Under the pieces are notes generated by a model. The model was not told the origin of the DNA. It made no database searches and saw only the letters and a list, made by a program, of their open reading frames with translations. Made by a program: the position numbers and the translations under genes. Positions 1-7,701 of a DNA stretch of 64,000 bases are shown in pieces. How positions within the stretch are numbered: the first letter of the stretch is position 1; every line of letters starts with the position of its first letter. The stretch comes from Campylobacter sp. US33a (lineage in GTDB: Bacteria; Campylobacterota; Campylobacteria; Campylobacterales; Campylobacteraceae): contig NZ_RYYL01000006.1 in the NCBI RefSeq assembly GCF_004378855.1, forward strand, positions 1 to 64,000, in the 5' to 3' direction.

Positions 1-605
1 ATGATTCTTATGCATATAGAGATTTAACAGATGGCATACACAAAAACCCTCTTAAAGCTCAAATGCTAAAAGACTTTTCTAAAAATCCTCCTTATGATGA
101 ATTTGGTATGTTACCTTTTCTAGATGAACTTATAGGGGTGGATTGGGTGATAGATCCAAATAGGTATCGATTTGCAGAAGACGAAAAAGGAAGAGTTAAT
201 GATGCTCTAAAAGATGATGTTGAAAAAGGAACACTCAAAGATCCAAGAGATATAGATTCCACTCCAGAGAGTAGATTGGAATTTGAATATGAATTAGATG
301 CTTATAGAAATGGAATGAAAACTAGATTTGATGGAGATAATCCAAATCATTGGAGTAAAGAGCAAGTAGAGAGATTTAATGATACTTTGATTTTATGTGC
401 CAAACTCGCAGCCCTAACTCCTCCTCAAGGCTATACTAATGCACCTTATTATTACTCTCCCGAAAGATTAGAGTTTATTTACAAAAATCATAATTTAGAT
501 AGGCTTCTTGATCCAAGAATCCCTGCTATACATAGATATAATTTCCCGAAAGAACTTAGAGCTAAAATTTTAAAATTTGGTGAAGATAGGGGTATTAGAG
601 ATTGA
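1..605 (+). CDS. 5'-truncated hypothetical protein (C-terminal 200 residues)
   Basis: The reading frame is already open at position 3 and runs to TGA at 603-605, so the gene starts before the window; an internal ATG at 63 is not needed as a start. The visible part is hydrophilic, rich in Asp, Glu, Arg and Tyr, with no signal peptide or membrane segment, and ends in GEDRGIRD. I do not recognise the family. It lies just outside the tRNA-Leu fragment at 842 and does not look like a housekeeping gene, so it may belong to another accessory element at the same site. It is real coding sequence judging by the long open frame in AT-rich DNA. Confidence 0.7.
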   Translation, partial: DSYAYRDLTDGIHKNPLKAQMLKDFSKNPPYDEFGMLPFLDELIGVDWVIDPNRYRFAEDEKGRVNDALKDDVEKGTLKDPRDIDSTPESRLEFEYELDAYRNGMKTRFDGDNPNHWSKEQVERFNDTLILCAKLAALTPPQGYTNAPYYYSPERLEFIYKNHNLDRLLDPRIPAIHRYNFPKELRAKILKFGEDRGIRD

Positions 606-841
606 TTTATAAATCAATCTTTGGGATGAGAGGGATATTAAAGATTAAGCATTATAGATTAGTTACAGAATTAATTCTAATGGTTTGTCTTTTTATGTCT
701 AAATAGCTAAAATTCTAAACAAAACCATAGCTTTTTTTACTATTATTTTTTTATTGCCTGTGAGATTAAAGCAGATAAATAAAATTATTGTATATTTTAT
801 CGGTAGTCTTTAAATAGCCCTTGTTTAAGAATAGTAATTGA

Positions 842-898
842 AATGGTGCCCAAGGTCGGACTCGAACCGACACAAGGTTGCCCTTACCAGATTTTGAG
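842..898. repeat. Left attachment site: 57-bp copy of the tRNA-Leu 3' end
   Basis: These 57 bases are identical to 42129-42185, which contain the 3' half of the intact tRNA-Leu gene (variable arm, T arm, acceptor and CCA). Identity stops in the anticodon loop, where this copy reads ttgagcc instead of ttgagtc. A displaced tRNA 3' end of this kind is the usual scar of tyrosine-recombinase integration. It marks the left end of the island; the integrase remnant begins about 230 bp further right. Confidence 0.93.
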
Positions 899-992
899 CC
901 TAATGCGTTTTATTATCATATTTTATCAAAGTATTGAAAAATAGGTGTTTTGTTGTTTAAGTTTATCTTAAAAATAGTATTATTTTATACCA

Positions 993-1026
993 TTTTGAGA
1001 AAAAAACCGCTACCAAAACCGCTACC
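993..1026. repeat. Short direct repeat near left island end (CCGCTACC motif twice)
   Basis: Bases 993-1023 are identical to 42057-42087 near the right end; the next three bases differ once. The element contains an A7 run followed by two copies of ccgctacc separated by four bases. It lies inside the island at both ends and in the same orientation. Integrase arm-type or excisionase binding sites are a reasonable reading, but this is inference from position and repetition only. Confidence 0.6.
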
Positions 1027-1129
1027 ACTAAAATCCATTTGAGATACCATTTTTAGTATATTTTTAATTTTATATTATGTAAAAAATAATAAAATTTTCT
1101 GCGTAAATTAAAAGCAAAAAAGGAATATC

Positions 1130-2238
1130 TTGAAAAATCTAGTAAAAATAAAAGAATACAAGGGTATATATTTTATAGACAAAGATAAGAAATTGGAGGA
1201 TATAAAAGAAATTAGCTTAGTAGAATTATAAAGAAGATTAACTATACCATACGAATTAGCTATAAGATATTATGAAGGAAAAAAATCAAGTTATGAGATA
1301 TTTCCTATTTTAAATAACACCCAGACTCTTAAAAAGAATTGTGAGTTAATTGCCTTGCAAAGAAATTTAAAATTAAAGAACCTAAACTAAATGAAGTGTT
1401 TGAAGAATGGATTAGTATGCGAAAAAATACTATTTCTAAAAAACATTATGAGGTAACCATATTTTCATATAATGCATATATAAAAGATGTTATAGGAAAC
1501 ATCAAAATAAAACAAGTCAAATTAAAAGATATGCAAAATATTGTCAATAAAATGATTGATCAAGGCAAATCTCCAAGAACAACAAAAACAATAAAAGATA
1601 TACTTTCTCTAGTATTTGAATTTGCTATTAAAAATGATTATATAGAAAAAAATATAGCAAGAGAAATAGAGATACAAAAATTTGATAACAAAAGATATTT
1701 TACTATTGATGATGAGGATAGAAATGCTCTTTATAAAGCTATTATTAATTATGAAAATTTAATGATAAGAGCCATGTTTATATTTCTTTTACATGGAAGA
1801 AGAAAAAGTGAAGTTCTTACATTAAAATGGGACAATATTGACTTTGCTAATAAAATTTATTTTTTACCTTCAAACCAAAACAAATCAAGGAAAAACTTAC
1901 AATTTCCGTTAAGTTCTTTACAAATAGAAACTTTAAAAAACATCGGAGTAAAAAATAAAGGATATATTTTTATCAAAGAAGATGGAAACCCTTATAAAGA
2001 TATAAGATGGCATTGGGATAAAATAAATCAAAAATTAAAAACTCCTATTAGATTGCATGACTTAAGACATTTAATAGGATATATAGATATTAATATGGGT
2101 ATATCTTTAGAAGCCATTGGAGAAACATTAGGACATTCAAGCATAGGAGTTACAAAAAGATATGCAAATATTAAAAATGAAACTATTAATAATACTCTAA
2201 ATACTATTTTTAGTAATTTTAAAACTGAAAAACATTAA
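1130..2238 (+). pseudogene. Tyrosine recombinase integrase, N-terminal part broken
   Basis: The C-terminal catalytic domain is intact from a GTG at 1396 (280 aa). It has the first arginine in LLHGRRKSE, the HDLRHL box, and the tyrosine in GHSSIGVTKRYA. Upstream, a TTG start at 1130 behind AGGAAT opens the expected N-terminal arm and SAM-like domain, but TAA at 1229-1231 interrupts it and the frame must shift by one base before 1390 to join KEPKLNEVFEEW. The enzyme would integrate and excise the island at tRNA-Leu. As written it can only be made without its N-terminal domain, so the island is probably immobile unless helped in trans or unless these are sequence errors. Confidence 0.85.
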
Positions 2239-2266
2239 TTTACAATGGTTTTTTAGTTAAGTGTGA

Positions 2267-2545
2267 TTAAAATTTTAAACTATTTTTAGAGCTATTAAGT
2301 TTTAAATATTCATCAAGATCATCTTTTTTAAAAACAAGTTTTTTGCCAATTTTACAAAAAGGAACTTTTCCTAAATTACAATCCTTGTAAAGTTTTGAAG
2401 TGCTTATTTTTAAATAATTTGAAGCCTGTTGTACATTTAAATTTTCATCAGTTTTATTTTTAATTAATTCATTTTCTTTTAAAATTTTTTTAAAAATATC
2501 TTCAAGATCACTAGCTTTGCAAATTACTATATTATCCATATCCAT
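2267..2545 (-). CDS. AlpA/excisionase-like helix-turn-helix protein
   Basis: A 92-aa protein whose C-terminal half has the MerR-like excisionase helix-turn-helix pattern: VQQASNYLKISTSKLYKDC followed by GKVPFCKIGKKLVFKKDDL. The N-terminal 35 residues are acidic and probably helical. Members of this family act as excisionases or as regulators of integrase and replication genes in prophages and phage-inducible islands. It is on the strand opposite the integrase and directly follows the AAA_25 ATPase gene with touching ends, so the two are probably one transcript from the promoter near 3480. Confidence 0.75.
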   Translation of the reverse strand: MDMDNIVICKASDLEDIFKKILKENELIKNKTDENLNVQQASNYLKISTSKLYKDCNLGKVPFCKIGKKLVFKKDDLDEYLKLNSSKNSLKF

Positions 2546-3479
2546 TATTTTTCCTCATTTTTATTTTTTCTAAGATAATAATAAATAGAATTATTGTCAC
2601 AAGATTCTTGTTTCATACACCATTTTCCTTTTTTTGCATATTCTTGCAAAAGTTTTCTTGCCTTTTCACGACCAACATATCTTTTGCAATTTCTTAAGAC
2701 CAATTTAATCAATTCACTTTGATTAATTTTGCCCATTTTTAAAATTTCTAATGTTGTCTTAATAAATTCTAATTCATAGCAACTAAGTTCTGCTTCGTTA
2801 AATTCAATCTCTTCTGTTATTCTTAAATTTTTAACTCTAAAAGCTCTATTTTTAAAAAGAGGGTATCGTCCCATTTTCTCATACATTAGTAAAATAGACT
2901 CTTTTTCTTTGCTATAAACACATCTAATAGTATAATCAGAATAATCTATAATTTGCTGAGAATCAGCAAAAACTCCATTTTTGTTCAAATGATGTATAAA
3001 AAGCACAGTCCCACCTTTTTTTCGAATTATTTTCTCTTTTGAAAATAAATAATTTGGATCAATAAATCTTCCTATTTTTCTAGTGACACAATTTAAAGAA
3101 TCAACAATTATAAATACCTTAAAAGTATCTTGCATACTCAAAATCTCATCGTATATTTTTTCAAGATAAATATATTTTTCATTACAACAAGTAAGATCAG
3201 CTACATAAAAACGATTTTCATACAGATCAAGCATTTCCTTAAAACCGTATTTTTGAGATTTGCAATACCCATGTCCGCATTAATATAAAATACTCTGGCA
3301 TGGTTATTTTTTTCTAAAATTATTTTACACAAGTATAAAGAAATAGTTGTTTTTCCACTACCACTAGCACCATATAAAACACCTATAGACTCGCTAGGTA
3401 TAGTAGAATTTAGCAACCACTCATCCTCATTTGAACTAAAATCACTTTTTTGTATAAATATTGTATTTAATAACATCAT
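2545..3479 (-). pseudogene. RecA-like AAA_25/RepA-type ATPase, frameshifted
   Basis: Two overlapping frames form one gene of about 310 codons. The N-terminal frame (start about 3479, behind AAGAGAC) has a Walker A loop, YGASGSGKTT, and then INADMG. The C-terminal frame has a Walker B strand, VFIIVDSL, and TVLFIHHLNKNG, typical of RepA/RadA-like hexameric ATPases used for replication by small mobile elements. The frame is lost in the T run 3250-3254 (an A5 tract in the coding strand); one extra A restores it. The gene lies between an AlpA-like gene and a divergent repressor, the layout of a phage-inducible chromosomal island. It is decayed, phase-switched, or affected by a homopolymer sequencing error. 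Confidence 0.75.
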
Positions 3480-3498
3480 GTCTCTTTTATAATTTATT

Positions 3499-3565
3499 AT
3501 GATATAATATATCATATTTTATTATTAAATTTCAATTAAGTGATAAAAAGATAATTTATATCATA
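3499..3565. promoter_or_regulatory. Candidate operators between divergent repressor and ATPase genes
   Basis: A perfect 17-bp palindrome, atgatataatatatcat, lies at 3499-3515. The half site tatatcata recurs at 3557-3565, and a related tatatcatatgat occurs at 4351-4363 after the repressor gene. The region separates the divergent AAA_25 and HTH genes, where a phage-type repressor normally binds. In DNA this AT-rich, palindromes can arise by chance, so this is only a candidate. Confidence 0.4.
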
Positions 3566-3607
3566 TTAAGTAATATTATTTTAAAATTATAAAAATGGAG
3601 TTGTAAA

Positions 3608-4297
3608 ATGTTTGGAAGAAATCTAAAAAAAATAAGAAAAGCAAGTGGTTTAACTCAATTAGAACTATCAAAAATGCTAAATACAACACAAAGAACGATT
3701 AGTCTTTGGGAAACAGGAAATTTTGAGCCACCGCTTAATACAATTTTGCTTTTGTGTGATATTTTTAAAGTTACCCCAAATGATTTATTACTAGAGGGGT
3801 GCTATGATGATGATAATGAATATCTTGCACATCATATTGTAAGATTAACAAAAGAACTTAATTGCAGAACTTATACAAAAAGATTATTTAATCATATTTT
3901 ACGTAGACTAGAGTTAGAAAAACTTACATCACATCTGCAAAAATTTAAAGGTGATTCTTTTGCTAAAAAATTAGCTCATTCTTGGACTGGGAAAGGTGAA
4001 AGAATGTTCTTGGTTTTTTATTATTTTATTGAATATTTAGAAAAACATAATATTAACGAAAACAATATTGATAAAAATCTTTTTTTGAAACTCTTAAATG
4101 ATTTTAATCTATCTAAAGATAATACAAATACCATTCATTGTTTTATTTTAAAAGAAAAAGATAAGAGAAATCTTATAGAATGGGTTGAAAAAGAAATGCA
4201 AGAATTTGAAATAAAAGTTTTGGTGGCGATGTTAAAAGATGAAATTAAGACACTGATTAAAAAAGAAATAAATATGCTGAATAAATTACTAGTGTAG
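3608..4297 (+). CDS. Cro/CI-type helix-turn-helix transcriptional repressor
   Basis: A 229-aa protein with a Xre-family DNA-binding domain at about residues 3-65: FGRNLKKIRKASGLTQLELS, then TQRTISLWETG. The C-terminal 160 residues are charged and helical with no peptidase motif that I can see, so it is not a LexA/S24-type self-cleaving repressor. It starts at ATG 3608 behind GGAG. It is divergent from the ATPase/AlpA pair and probably controls them and itself. Its last 100 bases are duplicated at 26118-26225, on the far side of the defence superoperon. Confidence 0.8.
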   Translation: MFGRNLKKIRKASGLTQLELSKMLNTTQRTISLWETGNFEPPLNTILLLCDIFKVTPNDLLLEGCYDDDNEYLAHHIVRLTKELNCRTYTKRLFNHILRRLELEKLTSHLQKFKGDSFAKKLAHSWTGKGERMFLVFYYFIEYLEKHNINENNIDKNLFLKLLNDFNLSKDNTNTIHCFILKEKDKRNLIEWVEKEMQEFEIKVLVAMLKDEIKTLIKKEINMLNKLLV

Positions 4298-4305
4298 TAT
4301 ATTTT
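4198..4305 (+). repeat. Direct repeat, left copy (3' end of the repressor gene)
   Basis: These 108 bases match 26118-26225 with six single-base differences and no gaps. The left copy is the true end of the repressor gene plus eight bases after its stop. The right copy is an orphan fragment. The pair brackets the superoperon of 5169-24863, which suggests that the cargo entered between two copies of the backbone or by recombination between two related elements. Confidence 0.9.
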
Positions 4306-4395
4306 ATAGCTTTGATTATAAGTTAATATGTAATTATTTCTATCGCTATTATATATCATATGATTGCAAGAAAAAAGGGGAGGGTGTAATTATCG

Positions 4396-4686
4396 CACTA
4401 TGCAGGTGTAGATTCTAATGTAAATTCAAATGGATTGTTCGGATAAACAAAATACAATTATCATGATCCAAGAGGTGTTATGACTGATCACAATAAAGCT
4501 ATAGATGATTTAAATTCTAGAATAAATGGCTTTAATTGAACAAGAAATGCACCTAATGATGCTAAATCAGAAGAATTATCTAGTGGAATTCAAAAAGTAG
4601 CAAGTGCAACTGAATTTAAAACAGGAACTGTTCTTGATGAAAGAAATAATAAGATTGATTATGCTAGTGTACAAAAAAGATATTAA
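4396..4686 (+). pseudogene. Remnant of an unrecognised gene with in-frame stops
   Basis: A single frame from 4396 to TAA 4684-4686 reads as protein-like sequence (for example YNYHDPRGVMTDHNKAIDDL and SSGIQKVASATEFKTGTVLD), but is interrupted by TAA at 4444 and TGA at 4537. It has no clear start. I do not recognise the family. It lies between the repressor and the superoperon promoter and looks like leftover mobile-element cargo. Confidence 0.55.
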
Positions 4687-5121
4687 AGATGAAAAAGATA
4701 GGAGTAGGGAATTAAGAGGTTTTTTAAATGGGGATAAAAATATGTGCATTCTCTCATAGCTTTTTGTATTTCTTTTTGGGGTAATTTTACCATAGTATTT
4801 TTCTTTTTTTATTGTTTAAATTTATTTGATTGTTATATTTTTCTGATGTAATAATTTAAAAAAATTAATTAGGATTTGTTAATGTATATTTTTACTAGTT
4901 TTTTAAAATATTTAATGAACATTATTGTTTAATTTATTATTACATGTATTTTATTATTTGTATTTTTAAACTTTAAAAGCTATATATATTAATCAGCAAA
5001 TAAAATTATCTTTAATATGTATACTATTTTGTGATATTTTATTATATAAATATTTTTCACATATTCTTAACAAAAATAAAGACGGTAAATGCTTCTAAAA
5101 TGTTTTTAAGAAAATGCAAAG
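4687..5121. other. AT-rich intergenic stretch before the superoperon
   Basis: About 430 bases with many stops in all frames and no coding pattern. It contains T- and A-rich runs typical of Campylobacter upstream regions. I see no hairpin or repeat strong enough to name. It probably only supplies upstream promoter context for the operon starting at 5169. Confidence 0.5.
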
Positions 5122-5162
5122 TATAATAAATGATGTAAAATTAAACATAAAATTTCTAGGAG
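5122..5162 (+). promoter_or_regulatory. Promoter and ribosome binding site of the defence superoperon
   Basis: A consensus -10 box, tataat, lies at 5122-5127. As usual in Campylobacter there is no good -35 box, only periodic A/T runs upstream. Transcription would start near 5134, giving a leader of about 35 nt. AGGAG at 5158-5162 sits six bases before ATG 5169. No other clear promoter is seen before 24863, and nearly all later genes overlap or abut, so this may drive the whole set. Confidence 0.6.
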
Positions 5163-5168
5163 TATTAG

Positions 5169-5852
5169 ATGTTTGATCCCTCCAAATTTGCCGTTAACTC
5201 CCCAAAATCCATTCCAGTGTTATTGTTACTTGATGTAAGTGCTTCCATGACAGAGTTTTGCGGAAATAATGATAATATACGCAAAATAAAAGCTCTAAAT
5301 AACGCCTTAATAGAAATGATAGAGGGATTTAGGAAAGCCCAAACATTAGAGACTTTTATTAAAGTCGGTATTATTACTTTTGGTAGCAATGTATCTCTAC
5401 ATACACCACTTACTCCTATTGGTGATTTATCAGAGTTGCCATTATTATTTGCTGATGGCATGACGCCACTTGGTGGTGCTTTATCTATGGCAAAGGAAAT
5501 AGTGGAAGACAAAAGTATTTTTTTGAGCAAAGATTACCGTCCTGTTATTATACTCTTAAGCGATGGGGAGCCAAATGATGAATGGGAAAGCCCTTTGCAA
5601 CAATTTATAGGTAATGGACGAAGCTCTAAATGCGATCGTTTAGCAATAGCTTTTGGAAAAGATGCAAATAAAAATATGTTAAAGTATTTTATCGATGGAT
5701 GTGAAAATGATTTGTTCTATGCTGAGGATGCATCTGCATTATATAAAGTATTTAAAAAAATTACTATGTCAGTTAGCACAAGGGTAACACAAAAAGATAA
5801 AAATCAGGTTTTCAAAATCGATGTAAATTTGGATGATCCAACTACTTATTAA
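5169..5852 (+). CDS. TerY-like von Willebrand factor A domain protein
   Basis: A 227-aa cytosolic vWA protein. The metal-ion-dependent adhesion site is complete: DVSASM near residue 22, a threonine in DGMTPLGGAL, and aspartate in ILLSDGEPND. This pattern matches TerY, the vWA part of the TerY-phosphorylation triad, where it is thought to act as a scaffold regulated by the kinase and phosphatase. The partners here are the PP2C gene at 10509 and the kinase at 11180. A second, smaller vWA protein is encoded at 10132. It is the first gene of the superoperon, followed by the WXG100-like gene after 14 bases. Confidence 0.88.
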   Translation: MFDPSKFAVNSPKSIPVLLLLDVSASMTEFCGNNDNIRKIKALNNALIEMIEGFRKAQTLETFIKVGIITFGSNVSLHTPLTPIGDLSELPLLFADGMTPLGGALSMAKEIVEDKSIFLSKDYRPVIILLSDGEPNDEWESPLQQFIGNGRSSKCDRLAIAFGKDANKNMLKYFIDGCENDLFYAEDASALYKVFKKITMSVSTRVTQKDKNQVFKIDVNLDDPTTY

Positions 5853-5866
5853 TGGAGGAATAAACT

Positions 5867-6136
5867 ATGGCAATGGTACATAATAACCCGGATTCAATGG
5901 AAAGATTTGCTAATGACTTGAGACGATTTATTGATGAAATACAAAATGCTTTAAATTCGTTAAATGGTGCTTATGTTGCGCTTGGTGAAGATTGGCAAGA
6001 TAATAAAAGAGTTGAGTTTGATGAAAATATGATAGGAATTTCTCATTCTATCAGTAGATTTAGCAATTATGCTGACGAATCCATTCATTACATTTTACGT
6101 AAAGCGACTGAATTGAGACAATATCAAGGTAGCTGA
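5867..6136 (+). CDS. WXG100-like small secreted-type protein
   Basis: An 89-aa helical-hairpin protein with a WQD turn (W43-Q44-D45) between two amphipathic helices, the size and layout of WXG100/EsxA proteins exported by type VII secretion systems. The turn is W-x-D rather than the classic W-x-G, a variant known in the superfamily. RBS GGAGG at 5853-5857 precedes ATG 5867. It is followed at a TGATG overlap by a nuclease toxin and then an EssC-like ATPase, which supports the WXG100 reading. Such proteins are rare in Campylobacterota. It might also be a toxin-associated helper (LXG/WXG-type chaperone). Confidence 0.75.
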   Translation: MAMVHNNPDSMERFANDLRRFIDEIQNALNSLNGAYVALGEDWQDNKRVEFDENMIGISHSISRFSNYADESIHYILRKATELRQYQGS

Positions 6137-7104
6137 TGGTATCCGTAAAAGATGTGTCAGCCTTACATGACACTTGTGTTAGGGCGGATGGTATAGTACA
6201 AGATATACACGAAGGCAGTAAAACACTTAAAAATACAATGCAAAACGTTACGAAAGCTAAACTTACCGCAGAGGAAATGCATTCCACTGCTTTGGTTGCT
6301 GATGCTATAACAAAAGTAGTTACTTTGAAAGCAGAGGTTGCAACATTAACAGCTGGATTACCTCAAACCGCCGGAGCACTTGCTGTTGCGCAGATACAAT
6401 TACAAACAGCTTTAGAGAATTTAACCTTAATGGAACAAAGACTTTCTTTAGTATGTGAATTAAATAGTGAATTTATGATATTTTGCGAAGAAAATGTAGA
6501 CAAGCTTGATATTTATATAGAGCATTTTAGTAGCATAGTGAATTTATTAAATGCTAGGATAAATCACGCTGTAGATGCTTTAGAGATCTATCTTTTTGAT
6601 GCTAATATTAGACAAGACCATATTGAATTTATGAGGCAAAAATCACAATATTTTGAATACCAAAAGATGCTCTATACTATGAATAAGACAGGTATAAAGG
6701 ATGTGGAGGATGCATATATAGAAAAGTTAAATGCCAAAAAAAATACTTTTATCACATCGAAAAATGCAAGCGAATTGGATGTAAAAATAAGCAAATATAA
6801 TATGCCAGAATTTGAAGCTAACTTTGAGACAAAAGTTGCTATAAGTGATTTCAATAAAGAGCGATACGTTCATGATAAAATGGCTAACATGCGTTTAAAA
6901 GAAGCAATTACAAAGAATGATAGCCTGAAAAATAAATTTAGTCCAAGACAATTAGAACAAATAGAAAATGGTATAACACCTGATGGATATACATGGCATC
7001 ACGATGGCAATCCACCACCCGGTCGTTTGCAGTTAGTAGACACTTCTTTACATAATGCTGTACGACATACAGGTGGATATAGTTTGTGGTGTGAGAGAGA
7101 ATAA
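6136..7104 (+). CDS. Polymorphic toxin with C-terminal WHH (HNH/endonuclease VII) nuclease
   Basis: A 322-aa protein. Residues 1-110 form an Ala-rich helical N-terminus like toxin trafficking domains; residues 110-270 are helical linker. The C-terminus has FSPRQLEQIENGITPDG, then the nuclease core YTWHHDGNPPPGRLQLVD (W287-H288-H289) and LHNAVRHTGG, the conserved pattern of the WHH family of His-Me finger nucleases. It would cleave nucleic acid in a target cell or on activation. The next gene encodes a SUKH/Smi1-type protein, the usual immunity partner. The start ATG overlaps the WXG100-like stop. No signal peptide is seen, in line with delivery by a dedicated ATPase. Confidence 0.85.
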   Translation: MVSVKDVSALHDTCVRADGIVQDIHEGSKTLKNTMQNVTKAKLTAEEMHSTALVADAITKVVTLKAEVATLTAGLPQTAGALAVAQIQLQTALENLTLMEQRLSLVCELNSEFMIFCEENVDKLDIYIEHFSSIVNLLNARINHAVDALEIYLFDANIRQDHIEFMRQKSQYFEYQKMLYTMNKTGIKDVEDAYIEKLNAKKNTFITSKNASELDVKISKYNMPEFEANFETKVAISDFNKERYVHDKMANMRLKEAITKNDSLKNKFSPRQLEQIENGITPDGYTWHHDGNPPPGRLQLVDTSLHNAVRHTGGYSLWCERE

Positions 7105-7106
7105 AG

Positions 7107-7493
7107 ATGAGATTTTTGTTTGTAGAGCATTTTGAAATAAAAGATATATCAGATCTAAAACTAAAGCAGGAGATAATTGATTTTTTAATCAAAAATAACG
7201 CTGGGACCCCTAAAAATAGAGAGTTGCGTATCGATGGAAAAATATATATTTTTAATAATGTTTTAAATTTCAATCCAAATTCAAAATATGAAAATGTAAG
7301 AGATTATATAAAGAATTTAAAAGATATACTTGATAACGAGATACCTTTTGGCAGGGATGGCTTTGGTAATATTTATTTGGTAGATTTAAACTTGTGTTTA
7401 GTTAGATTCTATGAACATGAAAGTGGCAATAAAATCGAACTATTGCCATTTAATTCTTTTATAAAGTTGTTTGGGGTGGATGATGATATTTGA
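7107..7493 (+). CDS. SUKH/Smi1-Knr4 family immunity protein
   Basis: A 128-aa protein with the SUKH signature: IPFGRDGFGNIYLVD (about residues 81-95), a following beta strand VRFYEHESG, and a C-terminal SFIKLFGVD helix. SUKH proteins are the commonest immunity proteins against HNH-superfamily toxins such as WHH. It begins three bases after the toxin stop, so the two are a toxin/immunity pair and this protein should bind and block the nuclease in the producer. The fold assignment rests on motif recognition by eye. Confidence 0.82.
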   Translation: MRFLFVEHFEIKDISDLKLKQEIIDFLIKNNAGTPKNRELRIDGKIYIFNNVLNFNPNSKYENVRDYIKNLKDILDNEIPFGRDGFGNIYLVDLNLCLVRFYEHESGNKIELLPFNSFIKLFGVDDDI

Positions 7494-7701
7494 AGCAATT
7501 TTAAGCAATATTTATTCTCTAAATAATACATTTAATGACAATGTTAATGATGAATTTGGTGCAGATATACTTACAAATGAGATGGCGGATATGATACGAA
7601 TAGGTACGGAATTATGTGAGACTGAAGCAAATATTTATAACAAAATCAGGGAAGTGGATTCCAGATTGCAAGAAATTCAATCTATGAGACCATTATGTTA
7701 A
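7480..7701 (+). CDS. Small helical protein of the toxin/ATPase cassette
   Basis: A protein of 72-73 aa starting at ATG 7480 or 7483, behind TTGGGGTGG and overlapping the SUKH stop by 11-14 bases. It is acidic, with two predicted helices around a central GADILTNEMADMIRIG segment. Its size and place between immunity protein and secretion-type ATPase fit a second WXG100-like or chaperone-type partner, but it has no W-x-G turn and I cannot assign a family. Its stop overlaps the start of the ATPase gene (ATG 7695), indicating translational coupling. Confidence 0.65.
   Translation: MMIFEAILSNIYSLNNTFNDNVNDEFGADILTNEMADMIRIGTELCETEANIYNKIREVDSRLQEIQSMRPLC

Noticed and set aside
4135-4359. Minus-strand 74-aa open frame opposite the repressor end
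   Set aside because: It is antisense to a convincing gene, made of Ser/Ile/Phe runs expected from AT-rich antisense, and has no start signal.
5165-5530. Minus-strand open frame of 121 aa over the vWA gene
   Set aside because: It is a shadow of the real gene on the plus strand, with no ribosome site and low-quality composition.
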